From positions 1 to 64,000 of the forward strand of contig CAZHPA010000003.1 in assembly GCA_964533945.1 (NCBI GenBank): 64,000 nt of DNA, written 5' to 3'. Each line of letters opens with the position of its first letter. Position 1 is the stretch's first letter. Positions 51,382-63,400 of this stretch are shown piece by piece. Both the position numbers and the translations under genes were made by a program. Source of the DNA: CAZHPA01 sp964533945. Its GTDB lineage: Bacteria > Bacillota > Clostridia > Lachnospirales > WRBF01. A model generated the notes under the pieces. It saw only the letters and a program-made list of their open reading frames with translations, had not been told where the DNA came from and did no database searches.

Positions 51382-54300
51382 GTGTCTAAAATTTTGTCAT
51401 TTACGCTTGCAACTATAGTTACAGTTACAACACTTGTTATGTCAAGTGTAAATGTTTTTGCAACAACCCAAAATGCAACTGGCTTGATAACGGCAACCAC
51501 TAATTTAAAGCATCTTGAAACTTTAGAAACCCCAGAAATTTCGGAAATTCTTAAAACCGCAGAAATTAAGGAAAGTAAAATTATAGGGCAAACAAATTTA
51601 TGGAACGGTTTTAAATATATTGTTGATTACCTTAACGATACAGTTACTATAGTCGAATACATAGGCATTTCTTCAAAGATTACTGTTCCCAGTGAAATTG
51701 AAGGCAGAAAAGTTATAGCTATTGATGACTTAGTGTTTTCTTATTTGCCTAAATTACAAGAACTGGTAATATCGGAAGGCGTTGAAATTATTGGTAAATT
51801 TGCGTTTGCATATTGCGAAAACTTAACTACGGCAACAATACCCGACAGCGTTTTAAGCATTGGCGATTCGGCGTTTTACAAATGCTCTAAATTAACAACA
51901 ATAACTTTATCAAACAACTTAGAAGCTATTGGCGAACATATGTTTTATGGTTGTTCAAGCTTGCAAGCAATAGAAATACCAAATATCGTTACTACTATCG
52001 GAAAAGGAGCATTTTACAACTGCTCAAGTTTAACCGAGCTGGAAATACCAAGTGGTGTTACGCAAATTGACACAGCAACTTTTTATAACTGTCAAAGTCT
52101 GCAAAGTATAATATTGCCAAATGGTATTACAAACATTGGAGACAGTGCATTTTATAAATGTGAGAACATTGCGGAAATTATAATACCTGATAGTGTTACA
52201 TCAATTGGCAACGGGGCATTTGAAAATTGCTTATCATTAACAAACATGACAATACCAGAAGGCGTTATAATTATTGGGGAAAGAGCATTTTTTTATTGTG
52301 TAGGTTTAGGAGAAATAGAAATATCAAGTACAGTTGAAAGTATTGGATACGGGGCGTTTTCTAAATGCTTAAGTTTATATTACATTGACGTTGACCCCAA
52401 TAATGTTATGTTTTATTCACTGTCAGGCGTACTTTTTAATAGAAGGCATCAAACTTTAATTAAATTTCCTGCTGCAAAATCTGATACAATATTTACATTA
52501 TTGTCTTACATAAACATTGGCAACGGAGCATTTGAAGATTGCGCTAATTTGATTAATGTAACTTTAAACCCTGGTTTTAGCATAGACATTGGTCAATATG
52601 CATTTGCCGACTGTACTAATTTAATTACAATAAACTTGCCGCAAGATGTTAATTCTATTGGTACAGGAGCGTTTCGAGGCTGTGTTAATTTAACTTTTGT
52701 AACAATACAAAATAATGAAATGCGTTTTGGTTATGATGTTTTTACAAATTGCTACGAAGACCTTACTATAAAAGGCGAAGCCGGAAGCACTGCACAACAA
52801 TATGCGCAACAAAACAATATAAAATTTATAACGGAATTTAGTAATGAATTAACAATTTATACATACGAAACAATAAGTTCTAGTAGTATTGCTGTTTCAG
52901 GGTCTGCACCGATAATTCCGGGAAGTGTTCAAATATTTGTTGACGAAATTTTGGTCGACACTTTTTTAGTTAATGAATCTGGTATATATTCAGGCATAAT
53001 AACTTTAAACAATGCCCAAAACAATTCCATATATATAATAAAAGCTGTTTCAGATAGTTTATCTGTACAAACTAAAGTTGTATATTCCGATTTTGTACCC
53101 GAAATAACAAGTTTAACTGTTCGCCACAACAATCAAAGGCATGAACTGGTTTCAACTTCAATGGCTACCCCTATTTTGATATTTGATTCAGGGCTTCCTT
53201 TAACATTTGAAATTAAATTCAATGACATTAGCGAAATTGATAATGTTTGTATATATAGCGAAGTTGACGGGCAATTAAAAAGGCTTAAAGCCGCTTATGA
53301 TGTAAAGAGAAATTCATATATAGCAAGCGGTTTTTTTGATGAAGAAGACAAATCATATATGCCGGGCAAATTAACTGTTAAATTTAGCAGAAAGCTTCCA
53401 TCATATTCGATAGATATAAACAACGTTAGCCATAGCAGTATTTATGATTCAATTGTAGCTGATAATTTTAAAAATGCAACCATTAATACAACAAAAAACC
53501 AGCCGGAAGAAAATATTTCAGAAGCTATACTTATTGACGGTGAGCAACTAACATATACAACTACTAAGCAAGTATTAATAGAACCAGATAAAAAAACAGC
53601 CGAACAATTGTTAGAAGAAGGCTACTATTTAATATCAGGCGAAAATGACAAAGCTTTATATTTTAAGCTTGAAACTAACGATGCAACAAATGAACTAACT
53701 TCTTATATATATATTAAGGATATTGCTAAAACTCCTTTAGATGATACAATTAGCATTCTAACTATAAAAGGAGAAACTACGCCGCTATTTGATTTAACCG
53801 TGTTTATATGGCATACAACAGTTTCCGAAATGTTTATTTTTAATGGTCGTGCTGTTAATTTGGAGGAAATAGAAAATAAAATACAAACACTTCCAAATCA
53901 ATACAATGGCTTATTAACTAGCTTAATGCAATACAATAGCTTGTTAACTAATAATTTGCAGCAACAGCAAATATTATCGTCTGTATTTGCATTAACTTAT
54001 CCGTTTACTGCACAATTTATAGGAATTGCAAACGAACATTGTTTGCTATTGGAAAATGCAGCACAGCAGCTATTTGGGTTAATGATTCCAAATCAAATAT
54101 CAGACCAAACAGTTACACAATTTATTGAAGAACAATATTCTTTAATTAACTTACATACTGCAATTAGATACAAAATGATTACAGACCCAAGTGGATATGT
54201 ATATGAAGCAGTTCATTCAAATAGGCTTCAAGATGTCAAAACAACCTTGTACTATAAAGATAATAACGGAAGTGCTGTAATATGGGACGCTTTAGAATAT

Positions 54301-55599
54301 GAACAGCAAAACCCTATATACACAAACAAAGAAGGCGAGTATGCATGGAACGTTCCTTCTGGAATTTGGCAAGTTAAGTGCGAACTTCCCGAATACGAAA
54401 CTGCTTATAGCAATTGGCTGCCCGTTCCTCCCGAACAAAAAAATATAAATATTGAAATGATTTCTAAAAAGAATCCTATCTTACAATGGTTTAATGTTTT
54501 TGAAAATTATGCTGAGATAGCGTTTGATAAATATATGGCTATAGACAGCATTAATAACAACAGTATTAAATTAAGTGATAAAGACGGAGAAATTTTGTTT
54601 ACAGTTCAAGCTATAGATGCACAAAATGGGCTTTGTAAAACTTTTAAATTAAGCTATTTAAACAATTACAACCCTCAAAGCGAAATAACTGTTACCATAA
54701 ACGATTTAGCCAAAAGCTACGCACAAGCTAAAGCAAAAAACATTACTATGGAATCAAGCTTAAAGCCCGAAATTAAAGAAATTTTAGCAGATGAAAACAT
54801 TGAACTTGAATATGGCGAGCAATTAAACGAACAACTAATTGAAAAAACAATTTCATTACTAACTTTTAATAATAGTTTAAGGCAAAAATCTATTACACCT
54901 ATAGATTTATCTACATATGAATATGAAGTTTTATGCACTTCTTCGGATGAAGATATAGTTGCTATTAACAGCATTTCCCCTGTGGATAAAAACGGAAATG
55001 TTAGGCTTGCTTTAATTCCAAACTTACCGGGGCAAGCAACTTTAACGCTTTCTGTAAAAAATACAACTATTAAAAAAGAAATACCTATTAAAATACAATG
55101 GGGAAAACTTAAAGAAGAAAACTACAGCCAAAAAGCAACTTTAACAGGCAAAATTGAAAGCCAAAACCCAAACAGCAATACAACAATACAATTAAAACAA
55201 AATGATAAAGTTATATATTCAATCGAAACAAAAAGCAAAAGTTTTGAATTAAGCAATATTGAATATGGTATATATACACTTGAAATTACAAAGGCAGCAC
55301 ATACAAAATTCACTTTAAACAATATTGCTATTTACAGCGAAAATATAGATTTAACACAACATGAAAAACCTGAAATTAGCTTAATCACTTTAAAGTGTGG
55401 AGATATTGACGAAAACGGAAATATAAACACTAACGACTTAAGCATTCTTTTATCTTTAAGCAACTTTAACAAATCGACCGAAGATGCCGTAAACAAGCTT
55501 GCAGACTTAGACGGCAGCGGCAACATAAATGCTGCAGACATTTCTATTTTATTATCTAAAAATAACTTTAATTTACAAGGCTTAACATTAGAATATTAA
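51382..55599 (+). CDS. BspA-type LRR protein with dockerin-like C-terminus
   Basis: The product is 1405 residues starting at GTG 51382 behind AAGGAGGGAG. A signal peptide is followed by LRR_5 units (about 95-485). The central region (about 490-1270) holds beta-rich, Ig-like and CnaB-like stretches plus a helical, Gln-rich segment (about 830-920). The end repeats the neighbour's plan: a small beta domain (ATLTGKIESQNPNSNTTIQL) and a dockerin-like pair near 1338-1400 with DIDENGNINTNDL and DLDGSGNINAADI. The SLH-bearing gene starts 18 bases later, so the two are one operon. Confidence 0.87.
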   Translation: MSKILSFTLATIVTVTTLVMSSVNVFATTQNATGLITATTNLKHLETLETPEISEILKTAEIKESKIIGQTNLWNGFKYIVDYLNDTVTIVEYIGISSKITVPSEIEGRKVIAIDDLVFSYLPKLQELVISEGVEIIGKFAFAYCENLTTATIPDSVLSIGDSAFYKCSKLTTITLSNNLEAIGEHMFYGCSSLQAIEIPNIVTTIGKGAFYNCSSLTELEIPSGVTQIDTATFYNCQSLQSIILPNGITNIGDSAFYKCENIAEIIIPDSVTSIGNGAFENCLSLTNMTIPEGVIIIGERAFFYCVGLGEIEISSTVESIGYGAFSKCLSLYYIDVDPNNVMFYSLSGVLFNRRHQTLIKFPAAKSDTIFTLLSYINIGNGAFEDCANLINVTLNPGFSIDIGQYAFADCTNLITINLPQDVNSIGTGAFRGCVNLTFVTIQNNEMRFGYDVFTNCYEDLTIKGEAGSTAQQYAQQNNIKFITEFSNELTIYTYETISSSSIAVSGSAPIIPGSVQIFVDEILVDTFLVNESGIYSGIITLNNAQNNSIYIIKAVSDSLSVQTKVVYSDFVPEITSLTVRHNNQRHELVSTSMATPILIFDSGLPLTFEIKFNDISEIDNVCIYSEVDGQLKRLKAAYDVKRNSYIASGFFDEEDKSYMPGKLTVKFSRKLPSYSIDINNVSHSSIYDSIVADNFKNATINTTKNQPEENISEAILIDGEQLTYTTTKQVLIEPDKKTAEQLLEEGYYLISGENDKALYFKLETNDATNELTSYIYIKDIAKTPLDDTISILTIKGETTPLFDLTVFIWHTTVSEMFIFNGRAVNLEEIENKIQTLPNQYNGLLTSLMQYNSLLTNNLQQQQILSSVFALTYPFTAQFIGIANEHCLLLENAAQQLFGLMIPNQISDQTVTQFIEEQYSLINLHTAIRYKMITDPSGYVYEAVHSNRLQDVKTTLYYKDNNGSAVIWDALEYEQQNPIYTNKEGEYAWNVPSGIWQVKCELPEYETAYSNWLPVPPEQKNINIEMISKKNPILQWFNVFENYAEIAFDKYMAIDSINNNSIKLSDKDGEILFTVQAIDAQNGLCKTFKLSYLNNYNPQSEITVTINDLAKSYAQAKAKNITMESSLKPEIKEILADENIELEYGEQLNEQLIEKTISLLTFNNSLRQKSITPIDLSTYEYEVLCTSSDEDIVAINSISPVDKNGNVRLALIPNLPGQATLTLSVKNTTIKKEIPIKIQWGKLKEENYSQKATLTGKIESQNPNSNTTIQLKQNDKVIYSIETKSKSFELSNIEYGIYTLEITKAAHTKFTLNNIAIYSENIDLTQHEKPEISLITLKCGDIDENGNINTNDLSILLSLSNFNKSTEDAVNKLADLDGSGNINAADISILLSKNNFNLQGLTLEY

Positions 55600-55617
55600 G
55601 AAGGAGGCAACACCTGA

Positions 55618-58600
55618 ATGAAGATAAAAAAAATTACGGCTGTTTTGCTTGTATTTGCTATGTTGTTTACTTTAATACCAGCAAATATTGCCTTTGCATC
55701 CGGTTCTGACTATGAAGTTAAAATTAAAGGTGCAATTGATAGCCAAAACAAAAAGGACGGCAAAGATACTTTTGCTATTGATTTTCAAGTTAAAACCTTA
55801 AATGGCAAAAAACTTGGAAACGTTCAAGTTGCATTTATAGCTTTTGACTACAATGTATTTGATTTTACTATGTGGGACGCAAGTAGTAACACTTCTGTGG
55901 AAGCTTGGGTTAAAGAACGAAAAGGAGAAGATATTACAGGTAACAAGCTTGTTAATATTACTAAATTGAGAATAAGTCAAGCTGAAGATGACTTAGATTG
56001 GGGCGATGAAGCAGATATTGCTCTTAACAAAAGCGCTAATATAGGATATATTTTATTTAGACCAATATGTGCATCTTCAGAAATTGAATACGCTGATTTT
56101 ACAACATTGCAAAAAATTAGGCTTGCTTTTAAAGACGGAAAATCAGCAAGTGATATAAAAAGAGATTCTATAAGATTTGCTACTTACGAAGAAGCAGACA
56201 AATATAATCAAAATTCTATTGTGCTTATAGGCGACGGCACAGACGATTTTAAATATGGAACTTTATTAAAAGGTGGCACCCCAACACCAGAAAACGACAC
56301 GCTTTTAACTACTCCAACAATGGATATTCCATACGCAAAACCAATACTTCAAAGCATAGTTGCTCCTGCAGCAATAACAAAACCAAACGGAACAGCTAAA
56401 ACAGCAGAAGCATTGGAACTTCCAACGCAAGTAACATTGCAACTAAACAACAGCACAACTGCTAACGCTAATGTTAGTTGGGATGTTGCAAGTGCAAGCT
56501 ATGACCCAAGCATTAAAACTTCACAAACATTTGCGGTAAGCGGAACTGTAACATTACCAAACGATGTTCAAAATACAAATAGCGTACCTTTAACTGTTTC
56601 GGTAAATGTGACAGTATTAGAAGAAACAGTTGATATTACTATAACAGCTCCAACATTTGAAAAAGTTACATACAAAGATGCTCAACCTGCAGCAAAAAGC
56701 ATAACTATATCAAATAATTCAGATGAAGATATTATAGTATCAAAAATTGAAATTTCATCAGGAAATATGTTTGAATTAGGCGGAACTACAGAAAATATTA
56801 CAGTTCCTGCTAAACAAAGTGTTTCAACAACAACAATTGAACCGCAACCTAGCATTTCGGCAGGAACTCATACAGCAACTATTACAGCAACATATAAAAC
56901 AACAAAAGCTGCAACAGCAAATGTTTCAATTGAAGTTGACAAAAAAGTACTAACAGTTTCAGATGGTACTTTTGCCGTAACTAAAGCTTACGACAAAACA
57001 ACTTCAGCCGGAACCCAAAGCGGAAGCCTTGAATTAGGCGAAGAAGGCATTACCGTTGAAGTAACTGCTGTTGGCGCATACGCAGATGCAAATGCTGGCA
57101 ACGACAAAACTGTTAGCTTAACATTAGGTAATTTAACAGGCAACGGCAGCTCGAACTACGCGCTTTCAAGCAACACATATTCATTTACAAAAGCAAGCAT
57201 TACACCTAAACAAATTAGTGCAGTTACAGACGGCAACTTTGCAGTAACTAAAGCTTACGACACAACAACAGCTGCAGGAACAGCAACAGGCAAGCTTACT
57301 TTAACAGGCATTTTAGGGGGCGATGTTGTTGAAATTGAAACTACTGTTGGCGCATATGCAGATGCAAACGTTGGCAACAACAAAGCGGTTGTATTAACTT
57401 TAGGCGAACTACAAGGCGCTAGTAAAGACAACTATGTTAAAGATTCTGCATTAACAACATATAACTTTACAAAAGCAGCAATTACAAAAGCAACAGCAAC
57501 ATACGTAATTGGCAATCAATCAATTAAAGTTGGTGGTGCAATTGCTAAACCTCAAACTGCAACAGGCATTAATGAAGAAGCAATAAGCGGAACTTTAACA
57601 TTAAAAGACGGAAATAACGTTATAACAGAAGATACAATTAAAAACTATCCTTTAAATACAAGCAAAACGTTAACATACCAATTTGCCCATACTAACGCAA
57701 ATTACAACAGCCCAATTACAGGTAGCTTTACGCTTACAGTAACCGAAGGTGAACCTCAAAACATTACGTTTGCACAAGATACGCCCACAACCAAAGTTTA
57801 CGGAAGCAGTAAATTTACAGTTACAGCAACTAATGATAAAGCTGACGGAAACCCAGTAACTTTTGAAAGCAGCAATGTAAACGTTGCAACTATTAATGCA
57901 ACAACAGGCGAAGTTGAAATTAAAGGTGCAGGAACAACTACAATAACAGCAAAAGCCGCAGCAAAACCGGGTGTTTATGCAGCAGGAAGCAAAACTCATG
58001 CATTAACAGTTACAGCTAAAGACTTAACATCGGAAGGCATTTCAATAGGTAATGTTAGCGGAACGTTTACGTATTCAGGAAACGAGCATAAGCCAACTGT
58101 TACCGTAACAGATTCAAAAGCAACAATTGCTTCAGGCGATTATACATTTACTTACCAAAACAACAGAAACGCAGGAACGGCTAAAGTTATTGTAACAGGA
58201 ACACGCAACTACAAAGGCACAGTTGAAAAAACATTTACAATTAGCAAAGCAAGTCAAACAACACCTGTAATTGTAACATTATCTAGCCAAAATGTTACTA
58301 TGCCATATAACAGCGTATACGCTACGGCATCAGGCGGAAACGGCACAGGAACTTTTAGATACTATAGCAGCAATACTTCCGTTGCAACAATTAACGAAAC
58401 TACAGGCACAATTACTTTAATATCTAGAGGACAAACAAATATAACAGCAATCCGCTTAGAAGATACAAATTACAATACATCTGCCTATAGCTCTGCTGTA
58501 ACGTTAAATGTTCTTGAAAGAGTTGACCTAAACGTTCAATTGGCCAAAAACAAGCCAAACCAAAATAAAGTTACATTATCAAACTTGCAAAGGGTTTCTT

Positions 58601-60396
58601 CATCAAATAACTTTACTATTACTTTAACAGCATCAGAAGCTCTTGAAAATTTTGACCTTTCCGGTAGAGGAAACGGCGCATGGGTAGGGGTTTTAATTAG
58701 CAGATTAAACGAATCAGATGCTAGAAACTTATATATTAAAACAAGCCAAAGCGGAATATATAGTAGAGTTACAAGCGACGACATATCAGAAGCATTTAAT
58801 GCAGGAGCATTAAGCGACAGTCAAATTGTATATTGGTTTAAAGCAAGCCAATCCGGAACGTACGACTTCTATATTGCAGATGACCCTTACGGAAGAAATG
58901 AATCCAAGTTATCTATAGACTTTAAAACATTGCATAAAGTAACAATAAATGCCGGAACAGGCGGAACGATAACTAGAGGAGTAACAGGCTACTACAACAA
59001 CGGAACAGGCATTTCAATTAGCGCATCAGCAAACAACGGCTATCGCTTTAAAAATTGGACAACAAGCAACGGTGGAACTTTCACAAGTTCAACCAGCTCA
59101 AGTACAACATTTACTGTTCCTAGAAACGACACAACAATTACAGCAAACTTTGAATATATAGGAACTAGCAGTTCTGGTTCATCTAGTTCAAGTTCTAGTT
59201 CTTCTAGTTCTTCTGGTTCTTCTAGTTCATCTAGTTCAAATTCAACAAGTACTTCTGCAACAAGCACAGAAGCTAAAATAAATGCTGCTGGCGAAGGTTC
59301 AACCGTTACAATTGATGCACAAAGCAACACAACTTTATCAAGTAATTCGCTTGCTACATTAAAAGGAAGAGATGTAACATTAGTTTTAAAAATGAATGGC
59401 TACAGCTGGAGTATTAACGGAAAAGACGTTACATCTTCAAGTTCTGCTGTAAACTTAAAGCTTACCAAAACTTCTGAACAAGAAATTTCAACAGCTGTAG
59501 AAGATAAAGATTTAGTTCAACTTAATCTTGCGCATAATGGTGAAATGCCTTTTAAAGCAACATTAATTTTACCGCTTAATATAGAAAACAAAGGAAAACA
59601 AGTATTTTTAAGCAAATACAACGAAACAGGCAAAAAATTAGCTTATGTTTCAACTGCAAAAGTTGATGAAAGCGGAAACGTTAAATTCGACTTTGCAAGC
59701 GGCTCAAAATATGCTGTAACTACCCATATAATAAAAGGCATGACAGTTAAAGAAAAAGCACCAAGCAACTCTTTATCATATGTTCCATATTATATGGAAG
59801 GAAGCAATGCCGTTGTCATTAAAAACAGCACAATTAAAAATGGCACGTTAACATTCGTTGCACCAAAAACAGCGGTTTACGGATATAAAAACAACGTTAA
59901 AAACTTCAGTGATATTTCAGAGCATTGGTCTAAAGACAACATAACATTTGTTGTTTCCAGAGAATTATTTGCAGGTGTTGGTGATAACAAATTTGCTCCA
60001 AACGACACTATGACAAGAGCAATGTTTATTACAGTTTTAGGCAGACTTTATGACGTTGACACAAAGAAATACGATAACAGCACATGGTATTCTGCTTATA
60101 TGGAATGGGCTGAAAAAGAAAACATAATAGAAAAAGGCTTTACGCATGACAAAGCAATTTCAAGGGAAGAAATGGCAGTTATAATTGCAAAACTTGCTAA
60201 AGGTTCTTTAAAACCAGTTAATGCTGAAGTTAACTTTAAAGATAGCAATAAAATTTCAGCTTCGGCAATAGATTATATTAAAGCAGTTCAAAAAGCAGGC
60301 ATAATTTCCGGAAGAACAGACGGAACATTCGACCCCGAAGGCACAGCAACAAGAGCAGAAGTTAGCATTGTTTTAAGAAAATTAATTGAAAATTAA
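55618..60396 (+). CDS. S-layer-anchored multidomain surface protein, possible cohesin-like N-terminus
   Basis: The product is 1592 residues with a signal peptide. Residues about 29-220 form a beta-rich domain (DTFAIDFQVKTLNGKKLGNV) that could be cohesin-like; this is tentative. Next are Ig-like domains, two YDG-type repeats (VTKAYDKTTSAG and VTKAYDTTTAAG, about 445-625), Big_2-like and InlB-type repeats (NAGTGGTITRGVTGYYNNGT), a Ser-rich linker (about 1182-1215) and three SLH domains (about 1430-1590: FSDISEHWSKDN, WAEKENIIEKGF, IKAVQKAGIISGRTDGTF). SLH repeats bind pyruvylated cell-wall polymer, so this protein sits on the surface. It may hold the dockerin proteins encoded next to it. Confidence 0.85.
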   Translation: MKIKKITAVLLVFAMLFTLIPANIAFASGSDYEVKIKGAIDSQNKKDGKDTFAIDFQVKTLNGKKLGNVQVAFIAFDYNVFDFTMWDASSNTSVEAWVKERKGEDITGNKLVNITKLRISQAEDDLDWGDEADIALNKSANIGYILFRPICASSEIEYADFTTLQKIRLAFKDGKSASDIKRDSIRFATYEEADKYNQNSIVLIGDGTDDFKYGTLLKGGTPTPENDTLLTTPTMDIPYAKPILQSIVAPAAITKPNGTAKTAEALELPTQVTLQLNNSTTANANVSWDVASASYDPSIKTSQTFAVSGTVTLPNDVQNTNSVPLTVSVNVTVLEETVDITITAPTFEKVTYKDAQPAAKSITISNNSDEDIIVSKIEISSGNMFELGGTTENITVPAKQSVSTTTIEPQPSISAGTHTATITATYKTTKAATANVSIEVDKKVLTVSDGTFAVTKAYDKTTSAGTQSGSLELGEEGITVEVTAVGAYADANAGNDKTVSLTLGNLTGNGSSNYALSSNTYSFTKASITPKQISAVTDGNFAVTKAYDTTTAAGTATGKLTLTGILGGDVVEIETTVGAYADANVGNNKAVVLTLGELQGASKDNYVKDSALTTYNFTKAAITKATATYVIGNQSIKVGGAIAKPQTATGINEEAISGTLTLKDGNNVITEDTIKNYPLNTSKTLTYQFAHTNANYNSPITGSFTLTVTEGEPQNITFAQDTPTTKVYGSSKFTVTATNDKADGNPVTFESSNVNVATINATTGEVEIKGAGTTTITAKAAAKPGVYAAGSKTHALTVTAKDLTSEGISIGNVSGTFTYSGNEHKPTVTVTDSKATIASGDYTFTYQNNRNAGTAKVIVTGTRNYKGTVEKTFTISKASQTTPVIVTLSSQNVTMPYNSVYATASGGNGTGTFRYYSSNTSVATINETTGTITLISRGQTNITAIRLEDTNYNTSAYSSAVTLNVLERVDLNVQLAKNKPNQNKVTLSNLQRVSSSNNFTITLTASEALENFDLSGRGNGAWVGVLISRLNESDARNLYIKTSQSGIYSRVTSDDISEAFNAGALSDSQIVYWFKASQSGTYDFYIADDPYGRNESKLSIDFKTLHKVTINAGTGGTITRGVTGYYNNGTGISISASANNGYRFKNWTTSNGGTFTSSTSSSTTFTVPRNDTTITANFEYIGTSSSGSSSSSSSSSSSSGSSSSSSSNSTSTSATSTEAKINAAGEGSTVTIDAQSNTTLSSNSLATLKGRDVTLVLKMNGYSWSINGKDVTSSSSAVNLKLTKTSEQEISTAVEDKDLVQLNLAHNGEMPFKATLILPLNIENKGKQVFLSKYNETGKKLAYVSTAKVDESGNVKFDFASGSKYAVTTHIIKGMTVKEKAPSNSLSYVPYYMEGSNAVVIKNSTIKNGTLTFVAPKTAVYGYKNNVKNFSDISEHWSKDNITFVVSRELFAGVGDNKFAPNDTMTRAMFITVLGRLYDVDTKKYDNSTWYSAYMEWAEKENIIEKGFTHDKAISREEMAVIIAKLAKGSLKPVNAEVNFKDSNKISASAIDYIKAVQKAGIISGRTDGTFDPEGTATRAEVSIVLRKLIEN

Positions 60397-60401
60397 TAAT
60401 G

Positions 60402-60440
60402 TTCAGCCCTCCTTAGCTAAATTTTGGGGGGCTGTTATTA
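60402..60440 (+). terminator. Weak terminator-like hairpin after the SLH gene
   Basis: CAGCCCTCC and GGGGGGCTG pair across about 15 bases, but only TTATTA follows, so termination may be partial and the protease gene may share transcripts. Confidence 0.5.
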
Positions 60441-60460
60441 GCGAAAGGATGGAAAAATGT

Positions 60461-63400
60461 ATGGTTAAACTTATAGCTAAAAGTGTTTTAATTACTTTAG
60501 CAATATTAACCCTTTTTGTTAATGTATATGCAACTCCTGCCTCCCCTCAGCCTTTTGATGCAATTCAATCAGACGGAACTGCAATTAAAATTAAAGGCTA
60601 CGGCGATGAATATTTTAATTGGTACGAAGATATGCAAGGAAATGTAGTTGAATATAATTTCAAGTCATCTGATTGGTGCTACGCTTATATTTCAGAAGGC
60701 AAATTATTGCCTACTTCTGTTCCGGTTAACAGTAAGTTAAAAGTTAAAAGCTTAGAAAGAAAAGACTTAACGCCTTTAATTGAAAACATTGACCGTTCGT
60801 CACTCGAACAAACGGCTAAAATTAATTATCCGCCATATTCGCCTTTTACTCCAGATGTTTTAAATGATTTAGATGAATCAAGAGAACCAAAACAAGACTT
60901 ACTAGTTCTTTTAATTGAATTTAAAGACGTAAAGTTAACAAAAGATATTAACTATTGGAAGCAACATTATTTTAATAGCCAAATTAAAAGTGTTAACGGC
61001 TATTACGAAGAAGTGTCGAAAGGCAAGCAAAGTTTTAACCCTGTTTTGTTTGCCACAAAAGCTAAAACGTTTGAAGACCAAAATGGTAATATTATACAAT
61101 TAGAAGACGGTGTTGCAAAAGTTACCCTTAACCAAAATCACCATGGAATAAATAACAGAACTGCCATAACCAATGAAATTAAAGAGGCTTTTAATATTGC
61201 TAAAGACTATATAGATTTTAGCGTTTATGAAAATTATTACGGTTACATAAAGCAAGAGGAGCTTAGTGTTTCAACAGTAATTGCCGGCTGGGAAGAATCA
61301 AATTCGGCTAATGCAAGTAAAAGTAATACAACATGGGCATTCGCAAGACGAGTTGTTGCCGGAAACAGCATGGTAACGGTTAGACTTGAAGATTCAGAGC
61401 AATCTGAGCAACATCGTGTTGAATTGTTAAGTTTTGCAACGCAAGGGGAAATATATTCTGGCAACGAATTAAATGATAAAGCACAACCTATGGGCGTTGG
61501 TGTTACAGTTCACGAGCTTGGACACGTTTTGGGGCTTCCTGACCTTTATGACTATGGTATGGATTCCGAAGGAATTGGGGCATATAGCTTAATGGGAAGT
61601 GGCAATTGGGGAAAAGCAGAAAATGACACTATACCCGGACAAACGCCGGTTCATTTAGATGCATGGTCTAAAATAGCCCTTGGGTTTGTTGAACCAACAA
61701 CAATTAAAGGCGACAGCGAAATATTTAACGACTATATTTTAAATAGCTTTGATGCGGAAAACTACAACGTTTTAAAAGTTACAAGCAGCGCTGACGAAAA
61801 TCAATATTTCTTACTTGAAAACCGCCAAAAAACAGGATACGATGAAGGCTTGTTCAACCATACAGAAAATTCTGGTATTTTAATTTATCATGTTGATGAA
61901 AAAGTTCCGACAACACTTATGAAAAGCTTTGTTAACGACAATAAGTATCATAAATATATTGATGTCGAAGAAGCGAACGGAAGCAGTCAATTAGATAGTG
62001 TTATTTGGGGTCGTTATTCAAACCATTTTTTTAGCGAAACACAAAATACATTTTCTGAAAGCACTACTCTAAATTCAAACTTTTATATTCAAACAGAAGG
62101 AACGCATGAAGCCATAGCAGGAATAGATGATAGAGAATGCCATTTGCAGGAAATTAAAAGCGGAATAAATTTGTTTATAAAATCTCCTTCACAACAAAGT
62201 ATGTCAATTACAATTGGACTTTCCAATTTTTCATATAAAATAAATGATGACGATGAAACTGTTTCAATTACAAAGTATAACGGGAATGACGAAGTTGTTA
62301 TAATCCCTTCAAAAATAGATGGAAAAAACATTACAGTTATTGAAGATGGCGCATTTTTAGGATGCGATAACTTACAAGGTGTTAAAGTTTTTGAAGATAA
62401 CTTAAACTATTCATCGGAAGATGGCGTATTGTATAATAAAGACAAAACTGCTTTAGTTAAGTTTCCGCAAGCAAAGGAAACGGCGCAATTTGCAATTTTA
62501 GAAAGCATAACTGAAATTGGAAGCAATGCATTTTACGGTTGTTCTGGGCTAAATTCATTGGAAATACCAAAAAACGTTGTTAGTATTGGAGAAAATGCTT
62601 TTGCAAACTGCCCTAATTTAAAAATTTACTGCTATGAAAACTCCTATGCGCATGAATATGCAAAAGCTAATGAAGTTCCATATGAAGTAATATATGAAGT
62701 TAACTTGAATGATTGGGAATATACTATTAACGAAAATAGCGTCACTATAAACAACTATATAGGGCAAAGCTTAAAAACTATAGTTCCAGATGAAATAGAT
62801 GGAAAACCCGTTACAATTATTGGAAGCTTTGCATTTGCCAACAACATTAACCTAGTTTCAATTGAAATTCCTGAATGCATAACAGTTATTGAAGAAAGTG
62901 CATTTTTTGGCTGTGAAAACTTAATTGATGTAAATATTCCGCAAAACGTAATAGAAATTAGTTCTCAATTATTTGAAAACTGTTTAAGCTTAGAAACTAT
63001 AGTTATTCCTGAAAGCATAACTTCTATTGGAAGTAGAGCGTTTGCAAACTGTAAAAGCTTACTTTCTATACCAATTCCAGAGAACGTAACGATTATTGAA
63101 GAAGGTGCATTCTTCAGCTGTGAAAAGTTAACCAATGTAAATATTCCAGAAGGCATAACAGAAATTAGCTTCCAATTATTTGAAAACTGTTTAAGCTTAG
63201 AGGCAATAGTTATTCCTGAAAGCGTAACTTCTATTGGCAGCAGAGCGTTTGCAAATTGCAAAAGTTTGTCTTCTGTAGAAATTCCGGAAAGTGTAACAAT
63301 TATTAAATCAGGTGCATTTTTCACCTGTGAAAACTTAATATTTATAGAACTTCCAGAACAATTAGAACAAATTGAAAATTCAGCTTTTTTAAATTGCTTT

